64,000 nucleotides of DNA from Monosporascus cannonballus. Lineage: Eukaryota > Ascomycota > Sordariomycetes > Xylariales. The notes below the pieces were generated by a model that was not told the DNA's origin, did not search any database, and saw nothing but the letters and a program-made list of their open reading frames with translations. Shown piece after piece: positions 50,548 to 63,611 of the stretch. The DNA is taken from NCBI GenBank assembly GCA_004154925.1, contig QJNS01000067.1, forward strand, positions 1 through 64,000, given 5' to 3'. The stretch's first letter is position 1. Each line of letters opens with the position of its first letter. The position numbers and the translations under genes were made by a program.

Positions 50548-51649
50548 TTTAAAAACTTTCACTAAATAATATTGTAAAACTTTAAACAATATCTTTTTAA
50601 TAAAAGTTCAATTAATATTTAAATATCTTTTATTATTATCAATTTTAAAACAGAAATTGAGAAATTGAAAAGACTAAATTTAGTAAGTTATATGCCAAAT
50701 AATAATTGTTTTAATATATGTTATTATATGAAGTTATAAAGTTAAATTAACTTAACGTTACGATAAAAAAGCCTTAAAATTTTATTATTCATGAATAAAT
50801 ATTTTTTTCGTTTTCAAAATTTAACTGAATCTGTAAGTAACATTTTTGTTATAATAATTCTTTTTATAAAAGATATTTGGATTAATTCGAATTAATAATA
50901 AAAAATTATTTGAAAAACGTAAATGTTATTTAAACAGAATTATCGATTTTCTTTCTCTAATTATACAAAGTTTAAAAAAGAATTAAAAATAGTTTCAAAC
51001 ATCCGAATAAAAACCGAATAACTCGATAATAAAAGTTACGGTTATAATGAAATATTTTATTTCGAAATATATTATTAACTTTAAAAACGTTAAAACTAAA
51101 AAAATTAAACCTATAACAAAAATAAGCGTTTAATTAAAGTATTTTGTAAGATATTAAAAAATATTATTAAAAATACTGTTATTCAATTTCTAAAACCTGA
51201 AAGCTTAACTTAATATGTTACTGAAATTATTCAAATTAATAATAAATTATTAATTAATGATTCAAAAATATAATAATGTGAAACATAACAGTTAATAGGC
51301 TAATCAAAAAAACCAAATATACTATTTACATTACACAAGATAATAATATAAGTTACATAATTCCGAACCGTATAATATAAAGATAATAATAAAATCAAAC
51401 ATTATAATTATAACAAAATAATATACTATCGAAATATATATAAAAGAGCTCGACTATAAGGTAATTAAATTCTTATTTCGAAAAAACAACTAATTAACCT
51501 GAATAAAAACGCTATTTAATAAAAATAACTAAAATATCAATATAACTCGAGCCCAGTATAAGTAAAAGCTATTACGATGAAAAATTTGATACGGAATACA
51601 AAAAGCAAAAAAGATATTCGAAAAAGTTTAAACAATAACAGAACGCCTT
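50548..51649 (+). pseudogene. Chromovirus no. 6: leader and gag
   Basis: Heavily RIPped gag. Its position after the LTR and a decayed zinc knuckle near 51395-51440 (HYNYNKI for CFNC-type) identify it. It ends at the duplication GCCTT (51645-51649), where chromovirus no. 5 is inserted; the protein continues at 58286. Confidence 0.75.
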
Positions 51650-52037
51650 TATGACGGACTATACGGTTTAACCAATTATTAAACCTTAAGTCGACGGGTT
51701 TATGTTGGCAGGAATATCGTAGGAATCTAAGTAATAAATATAATAACGTATCACGTCTCGTAATACCAAAAATACCTTAGGTAACGAATTATTATTATAA
51801 GCTAAAGTTATCTAAATTATGGAATTAATAAACGTATATATCCTTATTCTGTTAGCTAAATTACCACCAATAAGTTGATAATCCGGCTTACTAACTTATT
51901 ATTAGTAAGTTGGTAATCCGGCTTACTGGCTTACCACTAGTAAGTTGGTAATTTATTACGTAATCTGATTTACATAATTTTCTTAGCCTTTTCTGTTATG
52001 ATCGTTCCTAGAGGCCATAATTTGTTAAGTCGTAATA
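51650..52037 (-). repeat. 3' LTR of chromovirus no. 5
   Basis: 388 bp. Contains the same U3 array of about 35-bp units as no. 4, near 51868-51955, and adjoins the rc purine tract (TCTCCCTTTTCCC). Confidence 0.93.
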
Positions 52038-52122
52038 CGATCTCCCTTTTCCCAAAATCTTGCCCGTAAGATTTCTTTTTTTCTGGTAAATCTTTTTATA
52101 TACTTTTAACATATTTTCTGGT

Positions 52123-52670
52123 ATATCCAAACGTCGTTTTCATAAATCCGAATAATAACTTACCCTAATTAATTTAATTAAATTCGAAAGTTTTAACGCG
52201 ATACCTTATTTTTTTTGGTTTTGTTCGATAATTTAATTACTAAATAATAAATAAGGTTTTTCGTTATAAGGAATATGTCCGTTAAAGTTATTCGTATAAC
52301 GGGATAAAAATCCTTATTTCTATAATTAATCGCCATATTACAGAATCGAAAAGGTTGAAAAAAAAAACTTACGGCCGAAAAATCTTTATTTAAAACCTTT
52401 ACGCGTTTTTTTTGCATACGTCGTTAACGCCAATACCATTAATCTTAAAGTACGAAATTTGTTAATTGTACCCTTTAATCCTTAAATAATTTTAACGATT
52501 TTGCGTAATTAAAATAAAAATCCGTAATCAAGATTTAAACCTTAAAAGAAATAGACGTTATTAATTAAAATACTGTGGACTAAGGGTTTTCCTTTTTAAA
52601 TCTTGTAAATTAGGATATTATTATTTCGGGTGGTTCCGCCGTTACTGATAAAAATTCTTTAATAAGCGCT
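52123..52670 (+). pseudogene. Antisense ORF in the 3' region of chromovirus no. 5
   Basis: Read on the plus strand from 52123 (ATA for ATG): SKRRFHKSE. Then RYKEYVR.SYSYNGIK, in which Tyr stands for Cys, then INRHITESKRLKKK, and after a small frameshift AEKSLFKTFTRFFCIRRQRQ. The C-terminus (DIIISGGSAVTDKNSL near 52617-52664) matches no. 4. It runs opposite to gag-pol. Confidence 0.58.
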
Positions 52671-55600
52671 AGGCGATAATAAGATTTTTGGCGAGTTCTT
52701 AGATATTTTCGGAATTTGGATATTTTTTCCATTTGATTAAATATTAAATAAATCTATTTTATTTCCGTACATCGAGGATTTTCTTTATTTTATATGCTTA
52801 TTTGTTTTTTATTTTTATATTGTTTTATACCGTATATATTTTGATAATATCTGTTATTAAGTCGAATAAAAAACATAAAAAATTAAATAAAATTTAACTT
52901 TTAATAAAATTTCTAATTGGTAATTATTTTCTGAAATTCTCTTAGCGATTTTATATAAACCGATATATTTAAAATCAAATCTTTTACGGGGGTTTTTATT
53001 TAAATATTTTTAATAACGAAAAAAATTATTTCCCCCTTTTTAAAAATTAATCCCTTTAACCGTTTTTAATTATAATATTTATTTATTTGATTTCGCATGA
53101 ATGTAAATTTTATTTTTATTTCCTAATATAATTATTATAATTATTTTAACGTAAGGATTATTTTGATATTAATTAGGCCGTTATCGCGTATTTTTTTATA
53201 AATTTTTAAAATAAGCCTAAATTTTACGTTTATAAATATTATCTTAATATTTTTATAATAATTAGTATTATAAATTAATTATACGATTAATAATTTCTTA
53301 ACCTAATTATTTTGTTCGTAATTAATATAATATCGTAAATAAATTTTCAAAATTTAATTTATTCGTTTTATTTATTTATCCGTTTAAGATTTAAATACCT
53401 TAAATAATTTATGGTTTAGGCCGATTTATGTTATAAGGCTTTGCCAAAACTTTAATACGAAAATTAATCCGTTATTTAATATGATTTTTATTAATAATCC
53501 GTATATATTAAAAATATATTTAAAAAATATATATATATTATTTATTCGGTATTTATATCTTTATAATATGATAAGAAATAAGAAAATTTAGTAAATCGAT
53601 CGACGATTACGAAAATGCTATCGTAATGCATTTCCGTAACTGGATTTTTTTATATAGGAAATTTAATAATAAAATCGAATATAACTAAATATTATGGTCG
53701 TTTTGCGACCGGTAATGGCTATAGTTTTCCGTATGGCTTATGTCGTTAAGTCTTTGTTCTAATGCAAATATCGTATTGCCTTATAACTTTTTATACCATT
53801 AATTTTATTTTAGAAAAAATATATATGCCTTAAAGTCGTTTTAAAATTTTGTAAATCCCTAGATATCCGTATAACTAATATTTATATATTTCTGATATTA
53901 AATCTTTTTAATATTTCTTTTTAAAATTTGTATTTTATCCGTTTTTGAGTTTTTTAAAATATTATCGTTATATTATTAAATTTTCTAATATATATTATTA
54001 GGTACTGCCCAAAACGTCGTAATTTGTTATAGGCGTAAAACGCCTTTTGTAATAGTATCGAAAATTATATAGCTAATTTTAACCAATTTGTTTCAAAATT
54101 TAATCGTTTGCTTAAAATATTTGTTTTGTTATTTTTTGATCTTTTCTTATAGATAATAACGAAATCGAAATTCGCTAATTCTTTTACGTATTTTAATTAC
54201 CGTCCTATAAGTTTTTTAGTCCTAATAAATTGGATAAAATTTTGATAATCCGTATAAACCTTAACCTAATACAAATTTCCCTTTAAGAAATATTTAAATT
54301 CTCGAAATACCATGATAATAGCTATAAATTATTTATTTGGAATGCCGTAATTAAATTCGGCTCCTTTTAATTTATACGAAAAGACTATAATAAGATATAA
54401 TTTACCTTAATTATTTCGTTATCCGATTACCACGTTTAACGTATAATTCGAAATATCGGTTTTTAACTTAACGGAACGGTTTAAATTATACATAATTAAT
54501 ATTAATTCGTTAATAATCGTATCCTTAATATTCTGAAATGCTTTTTCCGTATCTGGTATCCATTTGAATTCTTTTTTTTTCGTAAGATTTGTTAGGGGTA
54601 TAGCGATTTTGCTAAAATTTCGAATAAATTTCCTATAATAATTAGCGAATCCAAGGAATGCCTATATCTCCTTAACCGTAATTCGCGTTTGCCATTTTGT
54701 AATTACAGCAATTTTCTTAAGGTTTATCCTAATATGTCCTAAGGTAATAATATACCCCAGATATTTTAATTTCTATATATAAAATTAACCCTTTTTGCGT
54801 TAATAAGTAACCTTACGTTTTATAAAGCTTAAAAAACTTTATGAACGTATTTTACGTATGCTTTTTTTATTTCCGAAAAAATAAAAATGTCGTCGAAATA
54901 GCAAATAACAAAACGTTAAGGTTTTTTCGTAACATATAATTTATTATCCGTTAAAAAGTTATTAATACGTTCGTAAATCCTATTGGTATAACCAAATACT
55001 TAAATAATCCGTATTTCGTTTTAAAAGTTATTTTTTATTCGTATCCTTTTTTAATCTTAATAAAATTATATTTATCTTTATGATCAAATATTATAAATTA
55101 TTTAATTCCGTAAAATCGGTATTTTATTTTTATAGTTAGGAGTGGTAATATTCGATCTTTAACAATAATATCGTTTAAATATCGATAATTAACTATAAAT
55201 CGTAATTTCCCATTTTTTTGGGGTACGAAAAATATAAAATATCCTATTAGTAATTTCGAAAGTTAAAAATATCCTTTTTATAGCCGATCTTTTAGGTATT
55301 TTCTGAAAATACGTAATTCGTTTCCGTTAAAATTATAAATAAGGTAAAACTTTATCTAACATCCTTCCTTGAAAATTATTTTATAATTTTATTTATTATA
55401 TTTTCATAATTTCGTATCAAGTTCCTTTTTAAAAAGCTGTTCGTATTTGTAATATTATAATAATATATGAATTAAATTTTCTAATTCCTAAAGCTATTAT
55501 TCTTATTTTAAATCGTTATTTCATTATATCCTTATGCCTACATTCGTCGCCATCTTTAATTAAATATTACGATCTTAGTTTTTTTTTTCCTTTTATTTAT

Positions 55601-57892
55601 TAATAAGGAATAAAACGAACTTTATTTAACCAGTTTTTCCATTAATTAAAATTCCGTACTAACGTATCCACAATAATTCTCAAATTATATCGTAATTCCC
55701 AAATAAAATAATGTCGAAATTAATTATTTAATATCGCTTTTGAATAAAAATTTCGAAATTATTAATTTCGCGTATAACTTTTCCGTTATCGTAAACAAAT
55801 TCCTAACTTTCGGCATTTATTGTTATATAAAGTTCTAACTTATATCTTTATAGTAATTTAAACTTATTAATTATATCCGGTATAATATAATTTCCGCCTC
55901 AAATTCCGTAGTCCACCATTACGATATATTAATATGTTCCGATTTGTATTTTTAAAGTAATAATGTCGTTAATATTTTTTATCGTTACGTTTAAAGCCTT
56001 TTTTAAAAATTCTTTTTAATTCCTTTAGATTTCGTTATTTTGCGGCTTTTTTTAAGTAACTTTTTTCTTTTAATTCTTATTTAAATTTATCGAACTTTAT
56101 TTATATTTTTTCGTTTGTCGCATTAAGTTATTATATTTATTATTATTGCCAGCATATTATTCCTTCGAACCGTATTAATTACTTTTGATTTTTTTTACAA
56201 TTCTTTTCCTTATTGAATAAATTGTTCTTTTATATTTATAACTATATCTTATTATACGTCGTCCTAACTGTCGTTTTAAAAATCTCTTATAAATTAATAT
56301 ATTTTTAATAGCTTTTTTTTCTTAGGGATTTATAATAAATATGAATTAAAAATAACAGTTCGTAATAAATTTCTAATAATACTTCTTAATCGTACGCTAA
56401 ATTAACTCCTTTTCCGTTTAATAATTATATTATTTATAATAATAAAAAAGGGTTTTCTGCAAATGTTATTTTCCTTCGGGCCAGCTTTTTATTTCGGCCA
56501 CCTATTAGATATTTCCGGGGGTTATGGTTCGAAAATATTAATACCATTACTCATTATCCTTATTATTTCCGGTACGATTTGGAAAATCGAATCTCTTATA
56601 ATATATACGAGTAATGCGTTTGTAAATATGCTGCTTTTATTTTTCGTAATCGGGATATTTTCGTTATTAACAATATATGGCATGCATTTTGCCGTATTAA
56701 TCAAAAGTTCCAAGATAAATCTTTTCGGTTCAGTGCTGATATTTACGTAATTATCTTTATAATATTTCCTATTGTATTCGCAATATTTACTAAGTTAGCT
56801 TTTTAACTTTTTATATTTTTCATCAAATTTCTTATCGTAATAATCCTTATTAAACCTTTTATCGTAAACCTAATATATATTTGGCTTAAATTATTTTAAT
56901 AATTTTACTATCGTTTTCTTAATTATTTTTAAATTGTTTTTCCGGTATAAGGGTCTAATTATCTTATTGTAATTTTTGGGCTTTTTACATTTATAGGCCT
57001 TATATCCTATTTTGTCATAATTAAAGTATTTAATCTAATTCTAATTTTATTTATGAGTAGCACCGAATTCCATAAATCCTGGCGCCGTTCCATAAAAAAT
57101 AAAGGATATATTTCGTTTTTTCTCTTAATTAAATTTGTTATATTTTAAATATAAAACGTATTATCATTTTTTTCCTATTATATTTTAAATTATTAATTAA
57201 TACTCTTAATTACTTTTGCAATATATTAATTTAAGGCACTTAATCATTTAATCCGAATAATTTTATTTTTTATATTATTTTTTAATCCTTTATAAAACAT
57301 ATCGATAAAAACGTCGGTTTCGTTATTTCCCTATCCGGCTTTAGCTGCAAAACTTTTAAAGGTTACGGTGTATTTGGACGTAGATCCTTTTTGTCGAAAT
57401 TACAAAAATTATTAAACCGTCAATCGTTTTTTATCCGGATTATCGAAATTATCGTATATTTTATTTTCGAAATTAATATAAAACGAAAAAATTTAGTTAA
57501 TGAAATTCTTTTTATTTAATTTTTTTATTTCCAAAAAGTATTTTATAATAGGTTTAAATTAATTAATTATATTTTGTTTTTAAATATATGCCTATTATTA
57601 AATTTTAATCGGTTAGGTTATTAAGGTTTAGGAAATAAAAATAAATTCGTACCTAAATTAAAAAGGTTTAAGGGTTACCTTTTTTATTATAGGGCTCCGG
57701 CTTTTTAAGTTTTATACGGGTAAGAAAAAATTAGGCAAATAACATAACCTTAATTTGTCGGATTTTTTTCTTTAATTCTCGAATTCGAATCTAAAACTAC
57801 TAAATAAGGGTTTCTTAAATATTAATCGATATTTTAATAATATTAAATATTGCTCAGAATTTAACGGTATTATTAAATAAAAATGTGTAACG

Positions 57893-58280
57893 TATGACGG
57901 ACTATACGGTTTAATTAATTATTATACCTTAAGTTAACGGGTTTATATTAATAAAAATATCGTAAAAATTTAAGTAATAAATATAATAACGTATTACGTT
58001 TCGTAATACCAAAAATACCTTAAGTAATAAATTATTATTATTAATTAAAATGATTTAAATTATATAATTAATAAATATATATATTCTTATTTTGTTAGTT
58101 GGATTACTACCAATAAGTTAGTAATCCGGCTTACTGGCTTACCAGCAGTAAGTTGGTAATCCGGCTTACTGGCTCACCACCAGTGAGTTAATAATCCATT
58201 ACGTGACCTGATCCACATAGTTTTCTTGGCCTTTTCCGCTACGACCGTTCCTAGAGGCCGTGGCTTGTCAGGTCGTAATA
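57893..58280 (-). repeat. 5' LTR of chromovirus no. 5
   Basis: 388 bp, partner of 51650-52037. The U3 half is nearly clean, with clear repeats (GTAATCCGGCTTACTGGCTT at 58118-58140 and again near 58155). The R/U5 half is RIPped. Confidence 0.93.
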
Positions 58281-58285
58281 GCCTT

Positions 58286-59610
58286 AAAGAAATAATTAAA
58301 AAATATTAAAAATAAAGAGAATTTATTTGCATTAAAAATTTAAACCGATACGATAAAATAAATATCATATATTATAGACGACACATATACCTATTATATA
58401 AAGAATAGAAACAAATATATTTATTTACATAGTGTATATATATTTATTAATCTTTAAACTTGCTTAATTCAACTGGAAATAATAATATAAATATATAATA
58501 TTATCGATATTTTCAAATTATTATTCGTAAAAACGATATTAATGAATAAATAACTTTGCAAAATTAACTAAACAAAACATAATACCTATAAAATAAATCT
58601 TTTACTTTTATAATTAATATAATTATTAATGCGTAAGATTAAATGCAGTGTACCGTAAAAGAGCAATGTAAAAACAGTAGTGCAGATCTTTATTTTTAAT
58701 GAATATTTATTATAAACATAAAAAGAAAACATATTATAATAAAGTTTCGTACTTTTACTTCAAAATATGACAACACAATAGCAATACAGCATAATCAAAT
58801 AGAAAGAAACAAATAAATATATTAATTAACTAATAAAACATTATAATAATTTTGAAATATTAATATAATTAACAGGCTAAATACGTTAAGAAAAAAATAA
58901 ATGCAACAGTGTAATATATTACATATAAAAACGGAAATATAATTTAATAAATTCTAAAAAGAAAGAACTTTACTTTGAAAAAGCCGCAAAATAAAAAATG
59001 TAAAACAATTAAAATGATTTCGCCAAAAGGATTGGAGAGTAACGATAAAAACTATTAATATTTTTAGCAATTTGAATATACAAATCGGAATATATTAGTA
59101 TATTGTTAAGATAAATTACGGAACATTAAGCAGAAATTACCTTATATTAATCATTATCAATAAGTTTAATTTACTACAACAATCCACATTAAACCTTTAT
59201 ACAATACGAATATCAAAAATTAAAATTTCGCTTATAGTTAAGTAAATATTAAACGCAAAATTAATCATTTTTAAACTTTTATTTAAAAACGATACCAAAT
59301 TATTAATTTCTATATCGTTCAATTTAGAAATATAGATATAATTTTAAATCTATTTTTGATATATTAATATATGAATTTAATGAACGGAGAAACTAACTAA
59401 GTAAAAGTTGCTTTATATTTTACGGACAACTAAAATTTAAAAAATTGAATTTGAAAATTCGATTAAACAAATTACAGAATGTAAATGTAAAAACAAAATA
59501 AATACGTTACTATCTATGAGAACAAAATATAAAAAGAAATTCTAGAACAGAATACGATATATTGATATTACTATTAAAATAAATTTTTCATAATTAAATA
59601 ACGATTTATA
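58286..59610 (+). pseudogene. Chromovirus no. 6: pol, first part
   Basis: Resumes gag-pol of no. 6 after chromovirus no. 5. The gag-protease linker and protease region align position by position with no. 2 (for example 58480-58535 with 16850-16910, and 59090-59150 with 17495-17560). This is the most degraded chromovirus of the window. It ends at the duplication TTATA (59606-59610) of the TRIM-like insertion. Confidence 0.75.
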
Positions 59611-60747
59611 TGTAACGAACCTGTTATACATCCACTCGGAGGTATAAGCAGTATCCGAAAAGGGTCTTAATTTGCAGTTAACAATAAGGCGAGGGATAAT
59701 TCAGGAGTTTATTCGTTAAAAAGATTTAAAAGCTTTTCCCTTAATTGGAAAACAATATATTTGCCTCTTTGATTAAGAATTTAAATTGATAGCTAAGAAG
59801 TAAAACTAAATAAGTGCTATTTATATAAGAGATCGATCTATTATATATCCTAATTCCCAAAGTAAATGTGTCGTAGATTTACGTAATTTATGTAATCTAG
59901 TTAAATTACTTAGATTACTTAAATTACTTCAGAAAGCCAAATTTTTCTGCCCGCAGTTTAGCTGTAATAGGTTTACGTTAGGCCTTAATGGTTGGTTTCC
60001 CCACGATAGAAACCTCTGTTCCTATAACATTATTTCCCCTTTCCAAGGATTTTTGTCCCAAAGATAAAAACCGTAGGTGGCCGTTTTTTTATTTGCTGGA
60101 AAAAGTCCCGGGAGATTTTCCTTATTGACTTTATTATGACAGGCCGCATTTAAAAGGGGAAAAAAGCCTCGTTTAAACTAACGCGAAATACGCGATAACC
60201 GTACAAACTTCATTAAGAAATTTGGTTTTAAAGTCGTTTTCTGTTCGAATTATGTTTCTATTAGGGAGCTTAATTATTTTTACGTAATTAATATCTTAAG
60301 TTATGGTTATTGTATTCGTCGCCAGCGTTCGTTCTGTAACGTACTGGACATAAATTCGTTAATAAAAATCGGAGAAAAAACGCGAACGCTTGCAAAAAGA
60401 ACAGCGCAAAATAAAGAATACCTTAGTGGCATACTAAAAGGCCGCTAAAGACTTTTCCCTTAATTAGAAAACGGTGTATTTGCCTTTTGATTAAAAGCTT
60501 AAATTGATAGCTAAGGAGTGAAACTAAGTAGGTACTATTTATATAAAAGATCGATCCATTATATATCCCAATTTCCAAAGTGAATATATCGTGGATTTAC
60601 GTGATTTATATGATCTGGTCAGATCACTTAGATCACCTAGATCACTTCAAAGGGCAAAGCTTTTCTGCCCGGAGTTTAGCCGTAACAGGTCCACGTTAGG
60701 CCTTAAAGGTTGGTTTCCTTACGACAGGAACCCCTGTTTCTGTAACA
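59611..60747 (-). mobile_element. TRIM-like element with two LTRs and no coding capacity
   Basis: 1137 bp, direct repeats 59611-60029 (419 bp) and 60335-60747 (413 bp), perfect 5-bp duplication TTATA (59606-59610 and 60748-60752). The 305-bp interior has no gag or pol. Next to the left repeat the interior starts TTATTTCCCCTTTCC, which reads as a purine tract on the minus strand, so the element probably points left. It therefore looks like a terminal-repeat retrotransposon in miniature that needed enzymes from another element. The left repeat is clearly more mutated than the right. It interrupts pol of chromovirus no. 6. Confidence 0.85.
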
Positions 60748-60752
60748 TTATA

Positions 60753-63611
60753 ATAATAATCCGCAAAGTTGCAATGCTTAAATTATATTATATTATAATA
60801 TTATAAATATAGATAATTTGTTTAAAAAGAGAAGTTTAATATGAAATTATCAGAAGAAAATAAATAAAACTGTAATAAAATTTTGGAAAAGAAATATTAA
60901 TAAAATTCTGCTTAATTTCTAACTTAAACAGAAATAAACTGGGCGTTTTCAAAGAAATGCCTAAAAATACGGCTATAAAGTAATAAATGCGATTTTCGAA
61001 ATTATCCGTAAAAGACTTTTAAATTTTTAAAAGTTAAAAAAAACATATTACGATTTATAATGGATTACGGATAATTACACGATTTATCATTAAAAATTAA
61101 ATACCGTTACTCTTAATCATTAAAATAAAGACCCTATTATATAGGATGAAATATTTTATTGCGTTGGGTATTAAGAATAAATATAACCGTGATAAAATTA
61201 AGAAAAGATATAAATAAAAATTGACCTTTAAAACAGGATAAAGATTATTTAAATATTTATTTACGTGAATAAAGTTTATAAACATATTAACATTTTCCAG
61301 AAGATGATAAACTATATATTACTAAAATATTTTAACCTTTTTAATATACATTACTTCAGTAATATTGATATTTATTTGAAAAGAGAAATGGTATTTTAAA
61401 AATATATTTATAATAATTTTTAAAGCTTAAGAAATGTCTAATTCTTAATTAATATCAAGGGATGTTAATTTTACAAATAAACATTAAAAGACTTAACAAT
61501 ATTATAATTATAGAATATATTAAAATATATATTAAATACATTATTATAAGGTTATATTAATAACAGTTAATTACGATTAAAAATATAAATATTCCTTAGA
61601 TTTATTTATTCTAATAAGAAAGTTATTGGTAAGATTAATAAAATTATTACATTTTTAATTAATTTTGTTAACAGAATTAAATAAATATTAAGAAGAGCAA
61701 AAGCGTTTTAAGAAATTCAAAATAAATTTCCTTACGAATTAATTTTAATTATGTATAATTTAATACGTTTTGTTAAGTTAAGAACCGATATTTCAAAGTA
61801 TATATAAAACGTAATAATCGGATTCTAGAAAAATTAAAACAAATTATCTCTTAATGAATTTTTTATACAAGTTAAAAAAACCAAACTTAATCACGTTATT
61901 TTAAATAAAGAATTTATAACTGTTCTTGTACCTTTTCGAAAATATAAGTACCTTTTTGAAGAAGATTTGTATTAAATTAAAAGTTATACGGATTATCAAA
62001 ATTCTACCTATTTTATACTAACCAAAACACTTAAAAACGATAATTGCGATATGTAAAGAAAATAGCAAATTTCAACTTTATTATTATTCATAAAAAAGGC
62101 TTAAAAAACGCGAAATAAATACTTTAAAAAATAGTTAAACTGTAAAGAATAGTTAAATAATATTAATGATATAGCTTTCAATATTACTCTAAACATATCT
62201 ATATTTGCGATATATTACAATAATACGAGTTATACCACATAATATATATTAATAAATTAAAAATATTAACGAAAATAATTCAAGGAATAAAACTTTACAC
62301 ATATTATAAATTTTCAAAACATACCAAATAAACTTAATAAGCCTTATATGCGAACATTAATCACATAAATATCTTAACATTCAACAAATCTTAAAATATT
62401 TTTAACGTATTTATTATTTTCTTAAAATAAAAGTAATAATGTAAAAAAAATATCACCATAATATAACCATTACAATAAGCCCAAAACAAAAGGATATAAA
62501 CTTTAAAAAACATTACAATTATTAATACTTTTAAAAGAAATTATAGAACTTAATTACTATGGGATTTATTGTTAAACTTCCTTTATCCGAAAATATAAAG
62601 ACAAAAATGCATAAGGACAGTATTTCCGTAATAGTTAACAAATTTACGAAACTTTCTATTTTTTGCTTTACTTAAAAATATTACTATTAAGCAAATAAAA
62701 TATATCTTTTTAAAAAATATCTTTATTATATAGGGATTACTATATAAAATCGTTTCTGACAAAAACACCATATTTACTTTAAATTTTTAACAATACCATA
62801 TCTTATAAATCTATAAAACTTATAATGTCTTTAATGTATTTAGGATCTAAATAAACGAATAAACAAAATAATTACATTAAACGATAAAAACGTCTTTAAT
62901 ATTAAATATTAATAATAAACAAAATCAATAAGTTAAAACGTTACTTACAATTTAATTAACAAATAATACCAATTAATGTGAAAATATTAAAACGACTTTA
63001 ACAAGCGTATATTCTATTTTTATATCTAATATTTATAAAAACGTGTATAATGAACTTATTAACGTTAAAATTATATTTTAGATTAATGTAATCTAAATAA
63101 TTATATTATAAAATTAAAAGTAAAATTTGGATCATTACGTTACGAAATTAATAAATATTGTGATTAATAAAAATTAAAAGTAATTTACCTGTTTACAAAA
63201 AATATTTAACCAAAAAATACCGCAAAATGCTGAATTTCAAATATATTAACAGAACTAAAATCAACAAAGAAATCTTAAAAGATGGTTACTAATTAAAACT
63301 TTTACTAAAAATTAAACATTATTCTATTTTCTATATTTCTCTACTTAAATTAACAAAGGATATTATCAAAGTTGATACAGTACGAAACAACGTAAAAACG
63401 AAAAAAAAACCTATATACGAAATAGGAAAAATTCGTAACATTCTAAAAAAACGAATTCACCCAATACCTAATTAAATAGAAAAATAATCCGGATTTCGAA
63501 AACACTAAAAAACCGGCAAAAACACTTATAAACGCCCAGTACTTATTAAAAGGCTTTTATTAATATCACTGAAAGCGTTTTAAGGACGGTCAAAGCGACA
63601 ATTAATAAATT
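60753..63611 (+). pseudogene. Chromovirus no. 6: pol, second part, and 3' region
   Basis: Reverse transcriptase near 61050-61400 (LRFIMDYG-like block near 61060; YFDD decayed to YFSN near 61350), RNase H near 61700-62050, integrase near 62560-62960, and a chromodomain near 63400-63560 (the last word is close to ENTKKPAKT). Stops in every frame. The element is cut near 63611 by an LTR in opposite orientation; its own 3' LTR is not in the window. Confidence 0.78.

Larger units (their letters stand above)
51650..58280 (-). mobile_element. Chromovirus no. 5, inserted in gag-pol of no. 6
   Basis: 6631 bp on the minus strand, two 388-bp LTRs, perfect duplication GCCTT (51645-51649 and 58281-58285). 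Its LTR type is that of no. 4. On the minus strand: a gag zinc knuckle near 57000; the gag-protease linker at 56522-56713; reverse transcriptase with intact YFDD at 54889-54900; RNase H and integrase; and a chromodomain near 52690-52800. Stops throughout. Confidence 0.94.

Noticed and set aside
60591..60806. Plus-strand frame of 71 codons
   Set aside because: It lies in the right LTR of the TRIM-like element and reflects the 9-bp repeat there, not a gene.
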